Assembly: GCF_008711285.1 (NCBI RefSeq)
Contig: NZ_VXDC01000005.1
Span: 1 to 64,000, forward strand
Length of the DNA: 64,000 bases
Source: Roseibium aquae
Lineage (GTDB): Bacteria > Pseudomonadota > Alphaproteobacteria > Rhizobiales > Stappiaceae
Reading direction: 5' to 3'
The notes under the pieces were generated by a model. It did no database searches, was not told the DNA's origin, and was given only the letters and a program-made list of their open reading frames with translations. Positions within the stretch are counted from its first letter, which is position 1; each line of letters starts with the position of its first letter. Made by a program: the position numbers and the translations under genes. Positions 49,881 through 62,183 of this stretch are shown piece by piece.

Positions 49881-51992
49881 TTGAAAATCGGTCAAATTGA
49901 CGAAGGGGATGGTCTGTTGCGCAACAGTCAGCGGTCAGTGCGTGATGTTGACGAGAACGCAGGCGTGGCATGCCGCCCGGGCCAACCCGTTCCGGACTAC
50001 TATGTGACCTTGATCGAGCATTTGCCGGAGCCGGCGGTCCTGGTCGCGCCGGACGCTTCCATCAAGGTCATGAACGCGAGGTTTTCGCAGGTAAGTGCGC
50101 TGCGGCCGGGCGATCCCTTGAAATCCGTTTTCGCCGGCAAAAGCTGGGAGGAAATCGAGCCGGTCTTCAGGGCCGCCAGGGCTGGCGTCCTATCTTCGTT
50201 CGATAGGCCGCTTTTCCATGAAGGCGTTTGCCTGTTCGCCAAAGGGGCAAGCCTTACGCCCCTTCGCTTTCACGGCGCTGAGCAGGCTCATGTTCTGATC
50301 CAGTTTGATGGTGCGGTCGAAGACCGGCCGCCGCGCCTGCCCGCGATAACCCCTGGCGGCCACGAAGCGGCTTGGCTTGGCCATTTCCCGGACAAGGCAA
50401 TTTTCATCGGCGGGACAAATTGCGCCGAAACGGTTTGGAAAATGCTGCAGAGGGAGACAGGAGGGCGCGTGCCCTTCGCCGAGGTGGAGCAGTGCCTCAT
50501 CCGCAGCCGGGCGGGCGATCTTGCGATCCTCCACATGGCCCCCGTCGAACCGAACACGGACATGGAAGAAGGCCCGACGCTCGTTTGGGAGGTTCGTCTC
50601 GTTCCCTTCGGGTCTCCGGGCGAAGAGCCGCGCCCCGTCATGGCGATTGCCAGGGGAGAGGTGCCTTGCCCGGTCGAGATCGAGGAAAACCGTCGTCTCG
50701 CCGCTCTCGACTCCTTGACGGAACTTGCGAACCGGAGGGCCTTTTTGCGGTTCTTGAAAAGAGCGCTGTCTTCCGCCGATCGCCCCAGGTCCAGCCGGGA
50801 TCTGGCGGTTCTTTATATAGATCTGGATGAATTCAAGAAGGTAAATGACATCGGAGGTCATGAAGCTGGCGATACGATGCTGTTGAAAGTCGCGGCTTGT
50901 CTGCGCCACATAGCTGGCCCCGGGGAAATCGCGGCTCGGATTGGCGGCGATGAATTCGCACTTGCGCTCTCGGTCAAAAGCAAGGCCGAAGTCACCAGAA
51001 GGGCCAGTGAGATCCTGGATGGGCTCGACCGGATCCGGGTTGAGGTCGGAAGCCGCGTTTTCACCATCGGGGCCTCCGTCGGAGCGGCCTATCTCGACCG
51101 GCGGCAAGAGGTCGAAAATGTCGACTTGGCTCAAATACTCAAACTTGCGGATGCCGCGTGTTTGAAAGGCAAACGTCTGGGCGGACGCACAGCGCATGTC
51201 ATCACGGTTGACAGCCAGCAATTGCCCAACCAGGCGCGGGAAGTCACCCACCGGCCAATTGAATCTTCCCACTTCCAAACGGGTGATCTGGCTCTTTATT
51301 GTTTGCCCGTTGTGTGCCTGAAGCGGAACGATATCTGCGGCGAAGAAATCCTGCTGCGGATCGGCGGCGAGCAGGAGCAGGAGGAGTATTCGGCGCGGTC
51401 GCTTGTGTCTGCCGCCGAACGGGATGGTTACATCGCCCAAGTCGACAGCTGGACATTGGATCAGGTCATGGACGCGGCCAGCGAACGAACGGGCCGGCGA
51501 TGGCTGACCGTCAACGTTTCGGTGCTATCCGCGGCAGATCCGGTATTCCGGCGCGTGCTTGCCTACCGTCTCCGGATGAACCCGCTGCTCGCCTCACGCC
51601 TTTGTTTGGAGATATCGGAACGGGATTTCTTGCGAGAGCCATCTACGGTCGAGTCTTTTTTTCATTTTATCAAGGGGTTCGGATGTCAAACGGCGATCGA
51701 TGATTTTAGCGGCAATTGGCCCTTGCTGGCCCGGGTCGCCCGTATCAGGCCGGACTGGATCAAGCTTGATGCCGGTCTTGTGCGGGGCATTGAGTCCGAT
51801 GAGGTGAAAGCGCAATTGTTAGATGTGCTTGCCAACGCACTTGACGACCTTGGCAGTCGCGTGATCGCCAAGCATGTGGAATCGGCCGACGCGGCGGCTC
51901 TGCTGAAGACCATGAAGATCGCAGCGGCCCAAGGATATCATTACGGCCGACCTCAGGCCTGGCCGTGCGCGCCGGCCCGCCAAGATAGATAG
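49881..51992 (+). CDS. GGDEF-EAL cyclic-di-GMP protein
   Basis: The 703-residue frame opens with TTG at 49881. Residues ~40-150 are PAS-like (LIEHLPEPAVLVAPDASIKV). A second weakly PAS-like region lies at ~165-270. The GGDEF domain (~285-440) is intact, with LYIDLDEFKKVNDIGGHEAG and ARIGGDEFAL. No RxxD inhibitory site is seen. The EAL domain (~470-690) keeps most residues: EILLR, TVNVSV, CLEISERDF, AIDDF, WIKLDA and AAAQGYHYGRP. It departs where AEGVE is expected (AKHVE) and after DDF (SGN instead of GTG). Diguanylate cyclase activity is plausible; phosphodiesterase activity is uncertain. There is no signal peptide or TM segment. It may be under CtrA control. Confidence 0.85.
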   Translation: MKIGQIDEGDGLLRNSQRSVRDVDENAGVACRPGQPVPDYYVTLIEHLPEPAVLVAPDASIKVMNARFSQVSALRPGDPLKSVFAGKSWEEIEPVFRAARAGVLSSFDRPLFHEGVCLFAKGASLTPLRFHGAEQAHVLIQFDGAVEDRPPRLPAITPGGHEAAWLGHFPDKAIFIGGTNCAETVWKMLQRETGGRVPFAEVEQCLIRSRAGDLAILHMAPVEPNTDMEEGPTLVWEVRLVPFGSPGEEPRPVMAIARGEVPCPVEIEENRRLAALDSLTELANRRAFLRFLKRALSSADRPRSSRDLAVLYIDLDEFKKVNDIGGHEAGDTMLLKVAACLRHIAGPGEIAARIGGDEFALALSVKSKAEVTRRASEILDGLDRIRVEVGSRVFTIGASVGAAYLDRRQEVENVDLAQILKLADAACLKGKRLGGRTAHVITVDSQQLPNQAREVTHRPIESSHFQTGDLALYCLPVVCLKRNDICGEEILLRIGGEQEQEEYSARSLVSAAERDGYIAQVDSWTLDQVMDAASERTGRRWLTVNVSVLSAADPVFRRVLAYRLRMNPLLASRLCLEISERDFLREPSTVESFFHFIKGFGCQTAIDDFSGNWPLLARVARIRPDWIKLDAGLVRGIESDEVKAQLLDVLANALDDLGSRVIAKHVESADAAALLKTMKIAAAQGYHYGRPQAWPCAPARQDR

Positions 51993-52066
51993 AACAAAGA
52001 CAATCCGGATCTGCGAGCTCTGGCCAGGGATGGTGGACGCCCCGATCTTCGCGGCGGAAACGCGGT

Positions 52067-54529
<2,463 letters not shown>

Positions 54530-54652
54530 TCACCGGTCATCTTGAGAATAGATACCCCGTTATACGGGGTTGTTTGGGTCGTTCAACAGCGCTGGATCAT
54601 CCGATGGCGCCAACCACCCTGATCGGTGGAAAACCATAGAAATCCGGCCAAT

Positions 54653-55798
54653 TTAAGGGTGGCCGGCCGGGATCGGCCGCGCCGCGTTTTCTTCAATGGC
54701 AAAGATTTCGCCGGTGGCGGGCAGGGTTTCGAATAGCGCCTCGTCGGTGCCGGTCATGAACACCTGGCATCCAAGCGCGTGAAGCCGGGAAAACAAGGCG
54801 CTTCTGCGGTTGGGGTCCAGATGAGCCGCCACTTCGTCGAGCAAGAGGATTGGCGTCATGCCGGTGACCGAGGCGGTAAGGTTGGCATGGGCAAGGATCA
54901 GTCCGATGAGAAGGGCTTTCTGCTCTCCCGTCGAGGATTGGGCCGCCGGCATATCCTTGGTGATATGGCGGACGGCCATATCCGAAAGATGCGGTCCGGC
55001 GAGGGTCCGTCCGGCCGCCCGGTCACGGCCCCGACCGTCTTTGAGAACTTTGCGGAACCGGTCCTCTTGATCCGCCGCCGCCAGGTGCCTGGTTTCATCC
55101 TCGAAGGGACCGCTCAATCCCACGGTGGCGGCCGGAAAGGGGAGGCCGAGAGCATCCTGATCGGCAAGGGTTTGCGACAGCAGGCTGACCGTTTCGCGCC
55201 GGGAGAGCGCCACTGCCGTCCCGAATTCGGCCACCTGGCTTTCCAGAGCGTCGAGAAATGCCGGATTTCCGCCTTGCTCAAGCAACCGGTTCCTTTGCCG
55301 CAAGGCCTTTTCAAAAGCGCTGACATGCCGGCCATGGGCTGGATTGAGGGAGAGGGTGAGCCGGTCGAGAAACCGGCGCCTGTCGGACCCTGGACCGGTG
55401 AACAACCCATCCATGGCCGGGATCAGCCATAGGATGCGGATGTAGTCGAGCAAAGGCTCCGACGAGCGCTGTTCGACACGGTCGATCCGCACGCGGCGCC
55501 CTGGCTCCCCGGGCTGAAAGCCGGTGCCAAGAGCCACGTCCACACCATCCTGCCGTGTCCGAGCCGTCACGGCCCAGCTGCCATCCCCACCGCGGCGCGC
55601 AATGTCCGACAAAGCCGCACGGCGCAAACCACGCCCGGCGGTCAGATAGGAAATGGCCTCCAGAATGTTCGTCTTGCCGGCCCCGTTGTTGCCGACAAGC
55701 GCCACGAGCGACTTCAAAAAACCAATGTCCAGGCTGGCATAGTTTCGAAAGCCCGTCAGGGTCAGCCGATCGATCCGGGACGCTCTTACCAAAGCCAT
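54653..55798 (-). CDS. recF: DNA replication and repair protein RecF
   Basis: The 381-residue SMC-like ATPase has IDRLTLTGFRNYASLDIGFL at the N-terminus, Walker A in ALVGNNGAGKTNILEAISYL, the RecF tag YLTAGRGLRRA, ABC-type signature SSTGEQKALLIGLILAH and Walker B TPILLLDEVAAHLDPNRRSA. It loads RecA at gapped DNA with RecOR. It starts 28 bp after the dnaN stop. Confidence 0.97.
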   Translation of the reverse strand: MALVRASRIDRLTLTGFRNYASLDIGFLKSLVALVGNNGAGKTNILEAISYLTAGRGLRRAALSDIARRGGDGSWAVTARTRQDGVDVALGTGFQPGEPGRRVRIDRVEQRSSEPLLDYIRILWLIPAMDGLFTGPGSDRRRFLDRLTLSLNPAHGRHVSAFEKALRQRNRLLEQGGNPAFLDALESQVAEFGTAVALSRRETVSLLSQTLADQDALGLPFPAATVGLSGPFEDETRHLAAADQEDRFRKVLKDGRGRDRAAGRTLAGPHLSDMAVRHITKDMPAAQSSTGEQKALLIGLILAHANLTASVTGMTPILLLDEVAAHLDPNRRSALFSRLHALGCQVFMTGTDEALFETLPATGEIFAIEENAARPIPAGHP

Positions 55799-55826
55799 GC
55801 CATCCCAGTCGCGCGGCCAGCCCGGG

Positions 55827-56945
55827 TCATACCCGCATCGGCATCAGCACGAACAGGCAGTCGTCCACGGTGTTGTCCTGGATCAACGTCGGAGACCCTG
55901 AATCCGCAAGCCGGAACAATGCCGTATCGCTTGAAAGCTGGTTCGCGATATCGAGCAGGTAGCGGGAATTGAAACCGATATCCATGGCATCGGCCGCATA
56001 TTCAACGGCCACTTCCTCGGTCGCGCTGCCTGAATCCGGGTTGTTCACGGTCAGGACCATCCGCCCTTCGGCGAGGGACAATTTCACCGCGCGGCCGCGC
56101 TCCGAGGATATCGTCGAAACGCGGTCGACGGCTTCCTTGAACTCGTCACGGTCGACCCGCATTTCCTTGTCGTTCGCCTTTGGAATAACGCGCCCGTAGT
56201 CGGGGAAAGTTCCGTCGATCAGCTTTGACGTGAGAATGACCGGCCCGGTTGTGATCCGGAACTTGGTTTCCGAAAGCTCGATCTTGACCTCGCTGTCCGG
56301 GTTTTCGAGCAGTTTCTGGAGTTCACCCACTGTCTTGCGCGGCACGATAATGCCCGGCATGCCCTGCGCGCCGTTGGGTGCGGGCACTTCGGCTTGAGCC
56401 AGCCGATGTCCGTCCGTCGCGACTGCCCGGAACTTTGTTCCGCCCGGCGTATCCACCGTGTGCAGGTAGATCCCGTTCAGATAGTAGCGGGTCTCCTCGG
56501 TTGAAATCGCGAACTGTGTGGTGTCGATCAGTTTCCGGATATCGCCCGCCGTCAGCGAAAAACCGTGGCTGAAATCGCCTGCGGTCAAGTCGGGGAAGTC
56601 CGACTCTGGAAGCATCTGGAGGGTGAAGCGCGACCGGCCTGCCCGGATTTCGAGTGTCGCCTCGTCGCTGGTGGTTTCCAGAACGACCTGGGAGCCATCG
56701 GGCAGCTTGCGGACGATGTCGTAGAACATGTGCGCGGGGACTGTCGTAGCCCCGGGCACATCGACCATCGCGGGAACCGTTTCGACGATCTCGAGATCGA
56801 GGTCGGTGGCCTTGAGCTGAATGTCCCCGCCCTGGGCACGCAAAAGGACGTTCGACAGGATCGGGATGGTATTCCGACGTTCGACCACCCTGTGAACATG
56901 GGTCAGGGACTTGAGAAGATCTGTCCGCTCGAGGGTCGCTTTCAT
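55827..56945 (-). CDS. dnaN: DNA polymerase III beta sliding clamp
   Basis: The ATG at 56943-56945 (MKATLERTDLLKSLTHVHRV) gives 372 residues, the normal length; an ATG 15 bp upstream is possible. Three clamp domains are seen, with VERRNTIPILSNVLLRAQGG, YYLNGIYLHTVDTPGGTKFR then AVATDGHRLAQAEV, and a C-terminal ALFRLADSGSPTLIQDNTVD ending VLMPMRV. The ring tethers Pol III to DNA and, with Hda-type proteins, regulates DnaA. The 179-bp gap to dnaA holds a terminator at 57073-57096. Confidence 0.98.
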   Translation of the reverse strand: MKATLERTDLLKSLTHVHRVVERRNTIPILSNVLLRAQGGDIQLKATDLDLEIVETVPAMVDVPGATTVPAHMFYDIVRKLPDGSQVVLETTSDEATLEIRAGRSRFTLQMLPESDFPDLTAGDFSHGFSLTAGDIRKLIDTTQFAISTEETRYYLNGIYLHTVDTPGGTKFRAVATDGHRLAQAEVPAPNGAQGMPGIIVPRKTVGELQKLLENPDSEVKIELSETKFRITTGPVILTSKLIDGTFPDYGRVIPKANDKEMRVDRDEFKEAVDRVSTISSERGRAVKLSLAEGRMVLTVNNPDSGSATEEVAVEYAADAMDIGFNSRYLLDIANQLSSDTALFRLADSGSPTLIQDNTVDDCLFVLMPMRV

Positions 56946-57072
56946 TCGCAAGATCCGCACTCGTGAGGCCGGGCTTCAGGAAGGTAAAATCGAAGCCGGC
57001 GATGTTTGTCGTCATGGGCTCCACCGGCGTGGAGCGGGGGCCTGACACTGCCCTTAATGGGGCAGAAAAGCA

Positions 57073-57096
57073 AGGGGCGCCCTGGCAGACGCCCCT
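57073..57096. terminator. Hairpin terminator between dnaA and dnaN
   Basis: A 7-bp GC stem (AGGGGCG / CGCCCCT) with a 10-nt loop is followed by GAGTTTTT on the plus strand and TGCTTTTC on the minus strand. Lying just after dnaA, it probably reduces read-through into dnaN. Confidence 0.6.
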
Positions 57097-57124
57097 GAGT
57101 TTTTCCTGGTTGTGAAACCGTGGG

Positions 57125-58606
57125 TTAGGCGTCCAGCATTCGCTTCAGCAGTTCGATTTCCTGGGCCAGCGCATAATCGGCACGCGCCAGTTCCTCGACC
57201 TTGCGAACGGCGTGGAGAACCGTCGTGTGATCGCGGTTGCCGAACCGCCGGCCGATTTCGGGCAAAGAGCGGGGTGTCATGACTTTGGCGAGATACATGG
57301 CAATCTGCCGTGGGCGGACGATCGTGCGTGTCCGGCGAGCCGACAGCAGATCGGCTTTGGTGACATTGTAGTGCTTGGAGACAATCCGCTGGATGTCTTC
57401 GATCTTGACGCGGCGCGGCTCGGACGAGCGAACGAGGTCGCGCAAGGTGAGTTCCGCCATGTCCTGGGTGATCGGCTGGTTGGTGAGCTGATTATGCGCA
57501 ATCAATCGATTAAGTGCCCCTTCCAGATCCCTTCCGGAGGAGGCGACGTGCCGGGCGATATAGTCCAGGACTTCTTCGGGCACGGCAAAGTTTGGATAGT
57601 TCGCTTGGGCCAACGCCACCCGTGACGAGAGAATATTCCGGCGCAGCGCAAAATCCGGTTCGTGGATACCGACCACGAGCCCGCCGGACAGACGCGAGCG
57701 GACACGGTCGTCAAGGCTGTCCAGCTCGGACGGAGCGCGATCCGCCGCGACAATCACCTGACGGGCGCCGTCGATCAGCGAGTTCAGCGTATGGCAGAAT
57801 TCCTGCTGGACCTGTTTGCCGTGGAGGAACTGCATGTCATCGATCAGGAGGAGGTCGATGGTCCGCAGCGTATCCTTGAACGCCAATGCCGATTGAGCCT
57901 TCAGCGCGGAGACAAACCGGTACATGAAATGTTCGGCGGTCAAATACAGAACCTTGCGGCCGGAAGTGCGCACCTTCGCGGCAACAGCCTGCATCAGATG
58001 CGTCTTGCCAAGTCCAACTGAAGCGTGAAGAAACAAGGGGTTGAACGTGACGCTTCCGCCGCTGGCGATCTGCCGCGCAGCAGCAACGGCCAGCATGTTG
58101 GAGTCACCTTCCACGAACGTTTCAAAGGTATATTTCGGATCCAGCGACGCGCCCTGCAACACATCCCGGGCGCTTTCGGCCGCGCTTTCACCCCGGCCAA
58201 CGGCCGCGGTCGCGGCTTGGGCCGCCGTCACCCGATTGGCATCCACGCCGATATCGCTGCGCCCGTCGCTCAGCGCGGGTTTGGACGCGGAGGGGCTTAC
58301 CAGTTTGGGTTTTTGCGATGTTGACTGCGGCTGACGAGGGCGGATCGCACCCCGCACGGTCAGTTCGATGCGATGTACGTTCTCACATTCGCGTTGCCAC
58401 AGACCGATCAGGCGCTCGTTGTAGTGAGACTGGATCCACTGCTTCAGAAAGCGGGTCGGGACGGATAGACGGACCGTACCTTCCGCGTGTTCTTCCAAAT
58501 CCACACGGGCAAACCAGCTGGAGAACACGTCGTCCCCCAGTTCGGCCTTGAGACTTTTCTTGACCCGGTTCCAATGGTCGGAGCCGCCGGTCTCCTGTAC
58601 TTGCAT
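57125..58606 (-). CDS. dnaA: Chromosomal replication initiator protein DnaA
   Basis: I choose the ATG at 58604-58606 ([20 protein letters not shown]) because AGGAGG sits seven bases before it; a GTG 36 bp upstream with AGGAG is the alternative (505 residues). The 493-residue protein has domain I ([20 protein letters not shown]), a variable linker, AAA+ Walker [21 protein letters not shown], Walker [17 protein letters not shown] and the C-terminal DNA-binding domain with [20 protein letters not shown]. It opens the origin and regulates its own transcription. Confidence 0.98.
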   Translation of the reverse strand: MQVQETGGSDHWNRVKKSLKAELGDDVFSSWFARVDLEEHAEGTVRLSVPTRFLKQWIQSHYNERLIGLWQRECENVHRIELTVRGAIRPRQPQSTSQKPKLVSPSASKPALSDGRSDIGVDANRVTAAQAATAAVGRGESAAESARDVLQGASLDPKYTFETFVEGDSNMLAVAAARQIASGGSVTFNPLFLHASVGLGKTHLMQAVAAKVRTSGRKVLYLTAEHFMYRFVSALKAQSALAFKDTLRTIDLLLIDDMQFLHGKQVQQEFCHTLNSLIDGARQVIVAADRAPSELDSLDDRVRSRLSGGLVVGIHEPDFALRRNILSSRVALAQANYPNFAVPEEVLDYIARHVASSGRDLEGALNRLIAHNQLTNQPITQDMAELTLRDLVRSSEPRRVKIEDIQRIVSKHYNVTKADLLSARRTRTIVRPRQIAMYLAKVMTPRSLPEIGRRFGNRDHTTVLHAVRKVEELARADYALAQEIELLKRMLDA

Positions 58607-59180
58607 ATTCTGCCTCCTGTCCTGCTCGGTGCGGTCCGCCACAGCCGCTCCTGTTTTGATCGCCGTCGCGCCGCCAAGTGCGGCCGGTATTATTTTTTTG
58701 TGCCGGGAACAAAAGTTCCCTATCCACGCGCAGCATGAGCGCGCAAACCGCCCCGCTTCTTGCGGGTGTCGTCTCGTTAAATCCCAACTGCGGGACTAGG
58801 CTGCACGCCTGTCCGCGTAGCCGGAAAAAGAGGGGCGCTGCCGAGACATGATCTGAAACCCCTTCAGATCTGCCGTTGCCGGAAGCTTCCGTGCAGGTCC
58901 ATGGGTGTCATGGGTGTCTGCATGCATTGTGCCGCCAAAGCGGGCCGCAACGACCCGCCCGTCACAAGGCAAATTCATGTCACCCTTAAAAGGGCTGGGC
59001 GACACAGTCACCGTGGTCGCTGCCAGGCGCATGATCCCGCCGCCAAGGGTGAGGGGCCTGTCTCTACCGTCAGCAGTCGGCTCGGCGCAAGTGAATTCAT
59101 CATGAAATTTGGATGCAGGTACCGGGTCCGCAGTTGTTATGTTTTTTCGCACAAAGCCCCCTCCAACGGCAGCGCCGTTG

Positions 59181-59195
59181 TTAAGATCGAATTAG
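59181..59195. promoter_or_regulatory. CtrA-like box (7 of 8 consensus bases)
   Basis: TTAA-GATCGAA-TTAG has the correct N7 spacing and differs from the full consensus at one base. It lies about 575 bp upstream of dnaA, beside the AT-rich zone. Confidence 0.4.
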
Positions 59196-59420
59196 AACTT
59201 TCAAGAAGAATAGGTGCTTTAGACGAGCTCAATCTACTCAAACAAATACGATCTAATGTATTTATTGAGTAATTGAGCGTGCACACTGTTTGATTTTTTG
59301 TAGATAGACTCAGGCATTTTTTGTCCAAGCAGATCTTTTGTTTTGATTGTAAGCCGACTGAACTGCGCCAGCCACGATCTGAAGATATACAGACGGGGGA
59401 GGGGGGGCAAGCATGCGGTT

Positions 59421-59435
59421 TTAACAAATCCTTAA
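59421..59435. promoter_or_regulatory. CtrA-type box in the dnaA-rpsT region
   Basis: TTAA-CAAATCC-TTAA is a perfect TTAA-N7-TTAA match. It lies about 815 bp upstream of dnaA and 300 bp downstream of the rpsT terminator, so it is not in a typical rpsT promoter position. In Caulobacter such boxes occur inside the origin and block initiation. Confidence 0.55.
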
Positions 59436-59738
59436 ATGCCCGGAAATGCCGCTACGTCACGGTGTGGGCGCCCATCTGAATGAGCCGGATAAAGCCTTTT
59501 TGGCGTAAGGATTTTTCAAGTTGGCTGACTGTCACAATTGAGCGAGCGGGCCGCGAAAAAAAATGACTCCAGAAAATTGTTGACTTTGGCCGAATCCCGT
59601 CCGGTCGCCGAACCGTCGGTATACCTATCGATAAAATATTGAAAAAAAGAAGAAAACAGTGCCAAGACCAAAGCCTGCAAAATTTCGCAATGCCGCTCAC
59701 GCGGGGCACTGATCACACGGCGAAATTCTTTTATGGCT

Positions 59739-59770
59739 AAAAAAAACCCGGCTGTTGGGCCGGGTTTTTT
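59739..59770 (-). terminator. Bidirectional intrinsic terminator of rpsT
   Basis: A perfect 12-bp inverted repeat (AAAAAACCCGGC / GCCGGGTTTTTT) with a 6-nt loop, 22 bp past the rpsT stop, has A-runs on one side and T-runs on the other. It would act in both directions. Confidence 0.9.
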
Positions 59771-59791
59771 AGTGTGCATGATGCCTTTTAT

Positions 59792-60058
59792 TTAGGCATT
59801 CAAGGCCTTGATGCGGGCATTCAGCCGCGAAACCTTGCGGGATGCCGTGTTCGCATGAACAACGCCCTTGGAAGCTGCGCGCATCAGTTCCGGCTGAGCG
59901 GCCTTGAACGCTTCCGTCGCTGCGCCGTGGTCGCCCGAAGCAATGGCTTCTTCGACCTTGCGAAGGTAGGTGCGAACGCGGCTGCGCCGGTCCTTGTTAA
60001 TGGCCGTCCGGCGGGCAATCTTGCGGGCCGCCTTCTTGGCCGATGGTGTATTGGCCAT
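59792..60058 (-). CDS. rpsT: 30S ribosomal protein S20
   Basis: The ATG at 60056-60058 ([20 protein letters not shown]) gives the usual 88 residues, strongly basic. [20 protein letters not shown] and [20 protein letters not shown] are the conserved S20 helices that bind 16S rRNA. The open frame upstream of this ATG is not coding. Located beside dnaA, as in many alphaproteobacteria; monocistronic with a strong terminator. Confidence 0.98.
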   Translation of the reverse strand: MANTPSAKKAARKIARRTAINKDRRSRVRTYLRKVEEAIASGDHGAATEAFKAAQPELMRAASKGVVHANTASRKVSRLNARIKALNA

Positions 60059-60236
60059 GGGCTCAATCCTGATCCGTGGGTGGAACACTGTCCGGTTACG
60101 ACCGGGGAACCATGCGCACCAGGGCGGGAGGTGGACCCGATCAAAAACGACGGCGGCGAGTGTTCCCGCCACCGGTTGAGCGCCGCTTATAGTCATCTCG
60201 CCGCTGCCCGTCAACGGGGGGCAGATCAAAACAGCC

Positions 60237-61010
60237 TTATTTGTTGCGGAACTGCGGAGCCCGCTTTTCGATGAAGGCGGTCATGCCTTCCGATTGGTCT
60301 TCCGTTCCGAAGGTTGCGTGGAACAGCCGGCGCTCGAAACGAATGCCTTCGGCGAGGGTCGTTTCGTAGGCCCTGTTGACGCTTTCCTTGGTCATCATGA
60401 CGACTGGCAGCGAGAAATCGGCAATCTTCTCGGCGGCCTTCATGGCTTCTTCGAGCAAATCGTCCGCGGGCACCACGCGGCTGACCAATCCGCTGCGCTC
60501 GGCCTCCTGCGCATCCATCATGCGTCCTGTGAGGCACATTTCCATCGCCTTGGATTTGCCGACGAAACGGGTGAGGCGCTGCGTGCCGCCAGACCCTGGC
60601 ATGGTGCCAAGGGTGATCTCGGGTTGACCGAACTTCGCGGTGTCCGCGGCCAGGATGAAGTCACACATCATGGCGAGCTCGCAGCCGCCGCCCAGGGCAT
60701 AGCCGGCCACCGCGGCGATGATGGGCTTGCGATTGGTCGAAACCCGCTCCCAGGGCGTGATCAAATCGCTCATATAGGACTTCGGGTAGTCGAAGGGTTG
60801 CATTTCCTTGATGTCGGCGCCGGCCGCAAAGGCTTTTTCAGAACCGGTCAAGACGATGCATCCGATCCGGTCGTCGGTTTCGAAGCTGTCAAGCGCGGCA
60901 CTTAGTTCCGAAATCAGCTGAGCGTTCAGCGCGTTGAGGGCTTTTGGCCGGTCCAGAGTGATCAGTCCCACCTTGCCGCGCTTTTCGACGCGGATCGTTT
61001 CGTATCCCAT
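60237..61010 (-). CDS. Enoyl-CoA hydratase
   Basis: The 257-residue crotonase-fold protein begins [20 protein letters not shown]. The oxyanion-hole and CoA features are [20 protein letters not shown] and [20 protein letters not shown]. Both catalytic glutamates appear present, in GGGCELA and [20 protein letters not shown]. It hydrates 2-trans-enoyl-CoA in fatty acid beta-oxidation (FadB1/ECHS1 type). Its place between rpsT and mutM, near dnaA, is common in Rhizobiales. A 178-bp gap precedes rpsT downstream. Confidence 0.93.
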   Translation of the reverse strand: MGYETIRVEKRGKVGLITLDRPKALNALNAQLISELSAALDSFETDDRIGCIVLTGSEKAFAAGADIKEMQPFDYPKSYMSDLITPWERVSTNRKPIIAAVAGYALGGGCELAMMCDFILAADTAKFGQPEITLGTMPGSGGTQRLTRFVGKSKAMEMCLTGRMMDAQEAERSGLVSRVVPADDLLEEAMKAAEKIADFSLPVVMMTKESVNRAYETTLAEGIRFERRLFHATFGTEDQSEGMTAFIEKRAPQFRNK

Positions 61011-61118
61011 TCAGCTCTCCCAGGTCCCTAGCGTGAGGTAAGTCGATGTGCCAAAGCCGTACCCGACCATTGTGGCAACGGCAACAGTCTGTGCGGGGTT
61101 GAGCACCGGTGCGCGCTG

Positions 61119-62012
61119 TTAGCGCTGACAGTCCGGGCAGAAGAACGAAGATCGGTTGGCTTGAACGATCCGCTTGACATGGCCGGTGCAGCCGGGCTTC
61201 CGGCAGCGTTCTCCCGCCCGGTCGTAGACGGCAAAACTGTGCTGAAAATATCCGAGGCTCCCGTCCGTTTTTGCGTGATCGCGCAAGGAGGATCCGCCGG
61301 CCTTGATGGCATCGTTCAAGGTGTCGCGAATGGTTTGTGCCAACAGGTGGGCCTTTTGGGTGGGGCCGCCATCGCGTTTCGCCAGTGTTCTGGCTATCCG
61401 GCGGGGGCTGAGCCCGGCCCTCCAGAGCGCTTCGCAGACATAGATGTTTCCAAGGCCAGCGATGAGCTTTTGATCAAGAAGCGCAGCCTTCAGCGCGGTC
61501 TCTTTCCCCGCGAACAGTTCGGCGATTTTCTCACCATTAAGATCATTGCCGAGGGGTTCGAGCCCCATTTTCGCGAAAAGTGGGTGGGTGGGCAGGGCTG
61601 GCCTCGCGATGAGCGTCATGAAGCCGAACCGGCGCGGGTCGTTGTAAATGACGCGGGACAAATCTCCGGATGCCGATGCCAGATCGAACGCCACATGATC
61701 GTGTTTGGGGTTTTTGGAGCGCGCATGCGCAAACTCACCGGGAGCATGAACCGCGTCCGCGTTTTCAATCCGGAACGAGCCGGACATGCCCAAATGCATG
61801 ACCAGCACATCGCCGGCATCCGTGTCGGCGAGAAGGTACTTGGACCTGCGCGCGAGGGAAGTGACCGTACGCCCCGACAGCCGCTCCTTGAAGTTCTGGG
61901 GGAAGGGAAACCGCAGGTCCGGCCGGTTCTGGTGCACGGCCACGATCTGGGCCGCTTCGAAAACGGGAGCCAGCCCGCGCCGGACGGTTTCCACCTCGGG
62001 CAATTCTGGCAT
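61119..62012 (-). CDS. mutM: Formamidopyrimidine-DNA glycosylase (MutM/Fpg)
   Basis: The 297-residue protein begins [20 protein letters not shown], with catalytic Pro and Glu after Met removal. The conserved lysine is in [10 protein letters not shown]; the H2TH region includes [20 protein letters not shown]. The zinc finger at the C-terminus is [20 protein letters not shown] followed by FFCPDCQR. It removes 8-oxoguanine and nicks abasic sites. It is divergent from ubiE across a 171-bp spacer. Confidence 0.97.
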   Translation of the reverse strand: MPELPEVETVRRGLAPVFEAAQIVAVHQNRPDLRFPFPQNFKERLSGRTVTSLARRSKYLLADTDAGDVLVMHLGMSGSFRIENADAVHAPGEFAHARSKNPKHDHVAFDLASASGDLSRVIYNDPRRFGFMTLIARPALPTHPLFAKMGLEPLGNDLNGEKIAELFAGKETALKAALLDQKLIAGLGNIYVCEALWRAGLSPRRIARTLAKRDGGPTQKAHLLAQTIRDTLNDAIKAGGSSLRDHAKTDGSLGYFQHSFAVYDRAGERCRKPGCTGHVKRIVQANRSSFFCPDCQR

Positions 62013-62183
62013 GGAAGTACTGGCCTCCTGAACATGCGCGCGCTATAGCCCTGCGACAAAAGGCAGGAGCGGCGCACCGGACATGGCACTGCCGCATGTC
62101 TTGGTCTATGGTCCGGCCGCTTCCGGTCGCGCAACCACTGGGTCCGTTCGACTGGCAAGCACCGGAATCTCGGGAGACGATAT

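Larger units (their letters stand above)
58607..59738. other. dnaA-rpsT intergenic region, candidate origin or cell-cycle control region
   Basis: This 1.13-kb gap separates dnaA from rpsT, both on the minus strand. It holds the dnaA leader and probably its promoter. It contains an AT-rich zone around 59180-59310 next to a CAACGGC/GCCGTTG hairpin (59164-59180), a poly-G tract near 59395-59407, and two CtrA-like boxes. A weak DnaA-box-like CTATCCACG lies near 58719. No cluster of perfect TTATCCACA boxes is seen, so calling this oriC would be premature. Short frames inside have no gene-like features. Confidence 0.45.

Noticed and set aside
59109-59272. A short plus-strand frame (MKFGCRYRVRSCYVF...) in the dnaA-rpsT gap
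   Set aside because: No ribosome-binding site, no family resemblance, and it crosses the hairpin and CtrA-like box.
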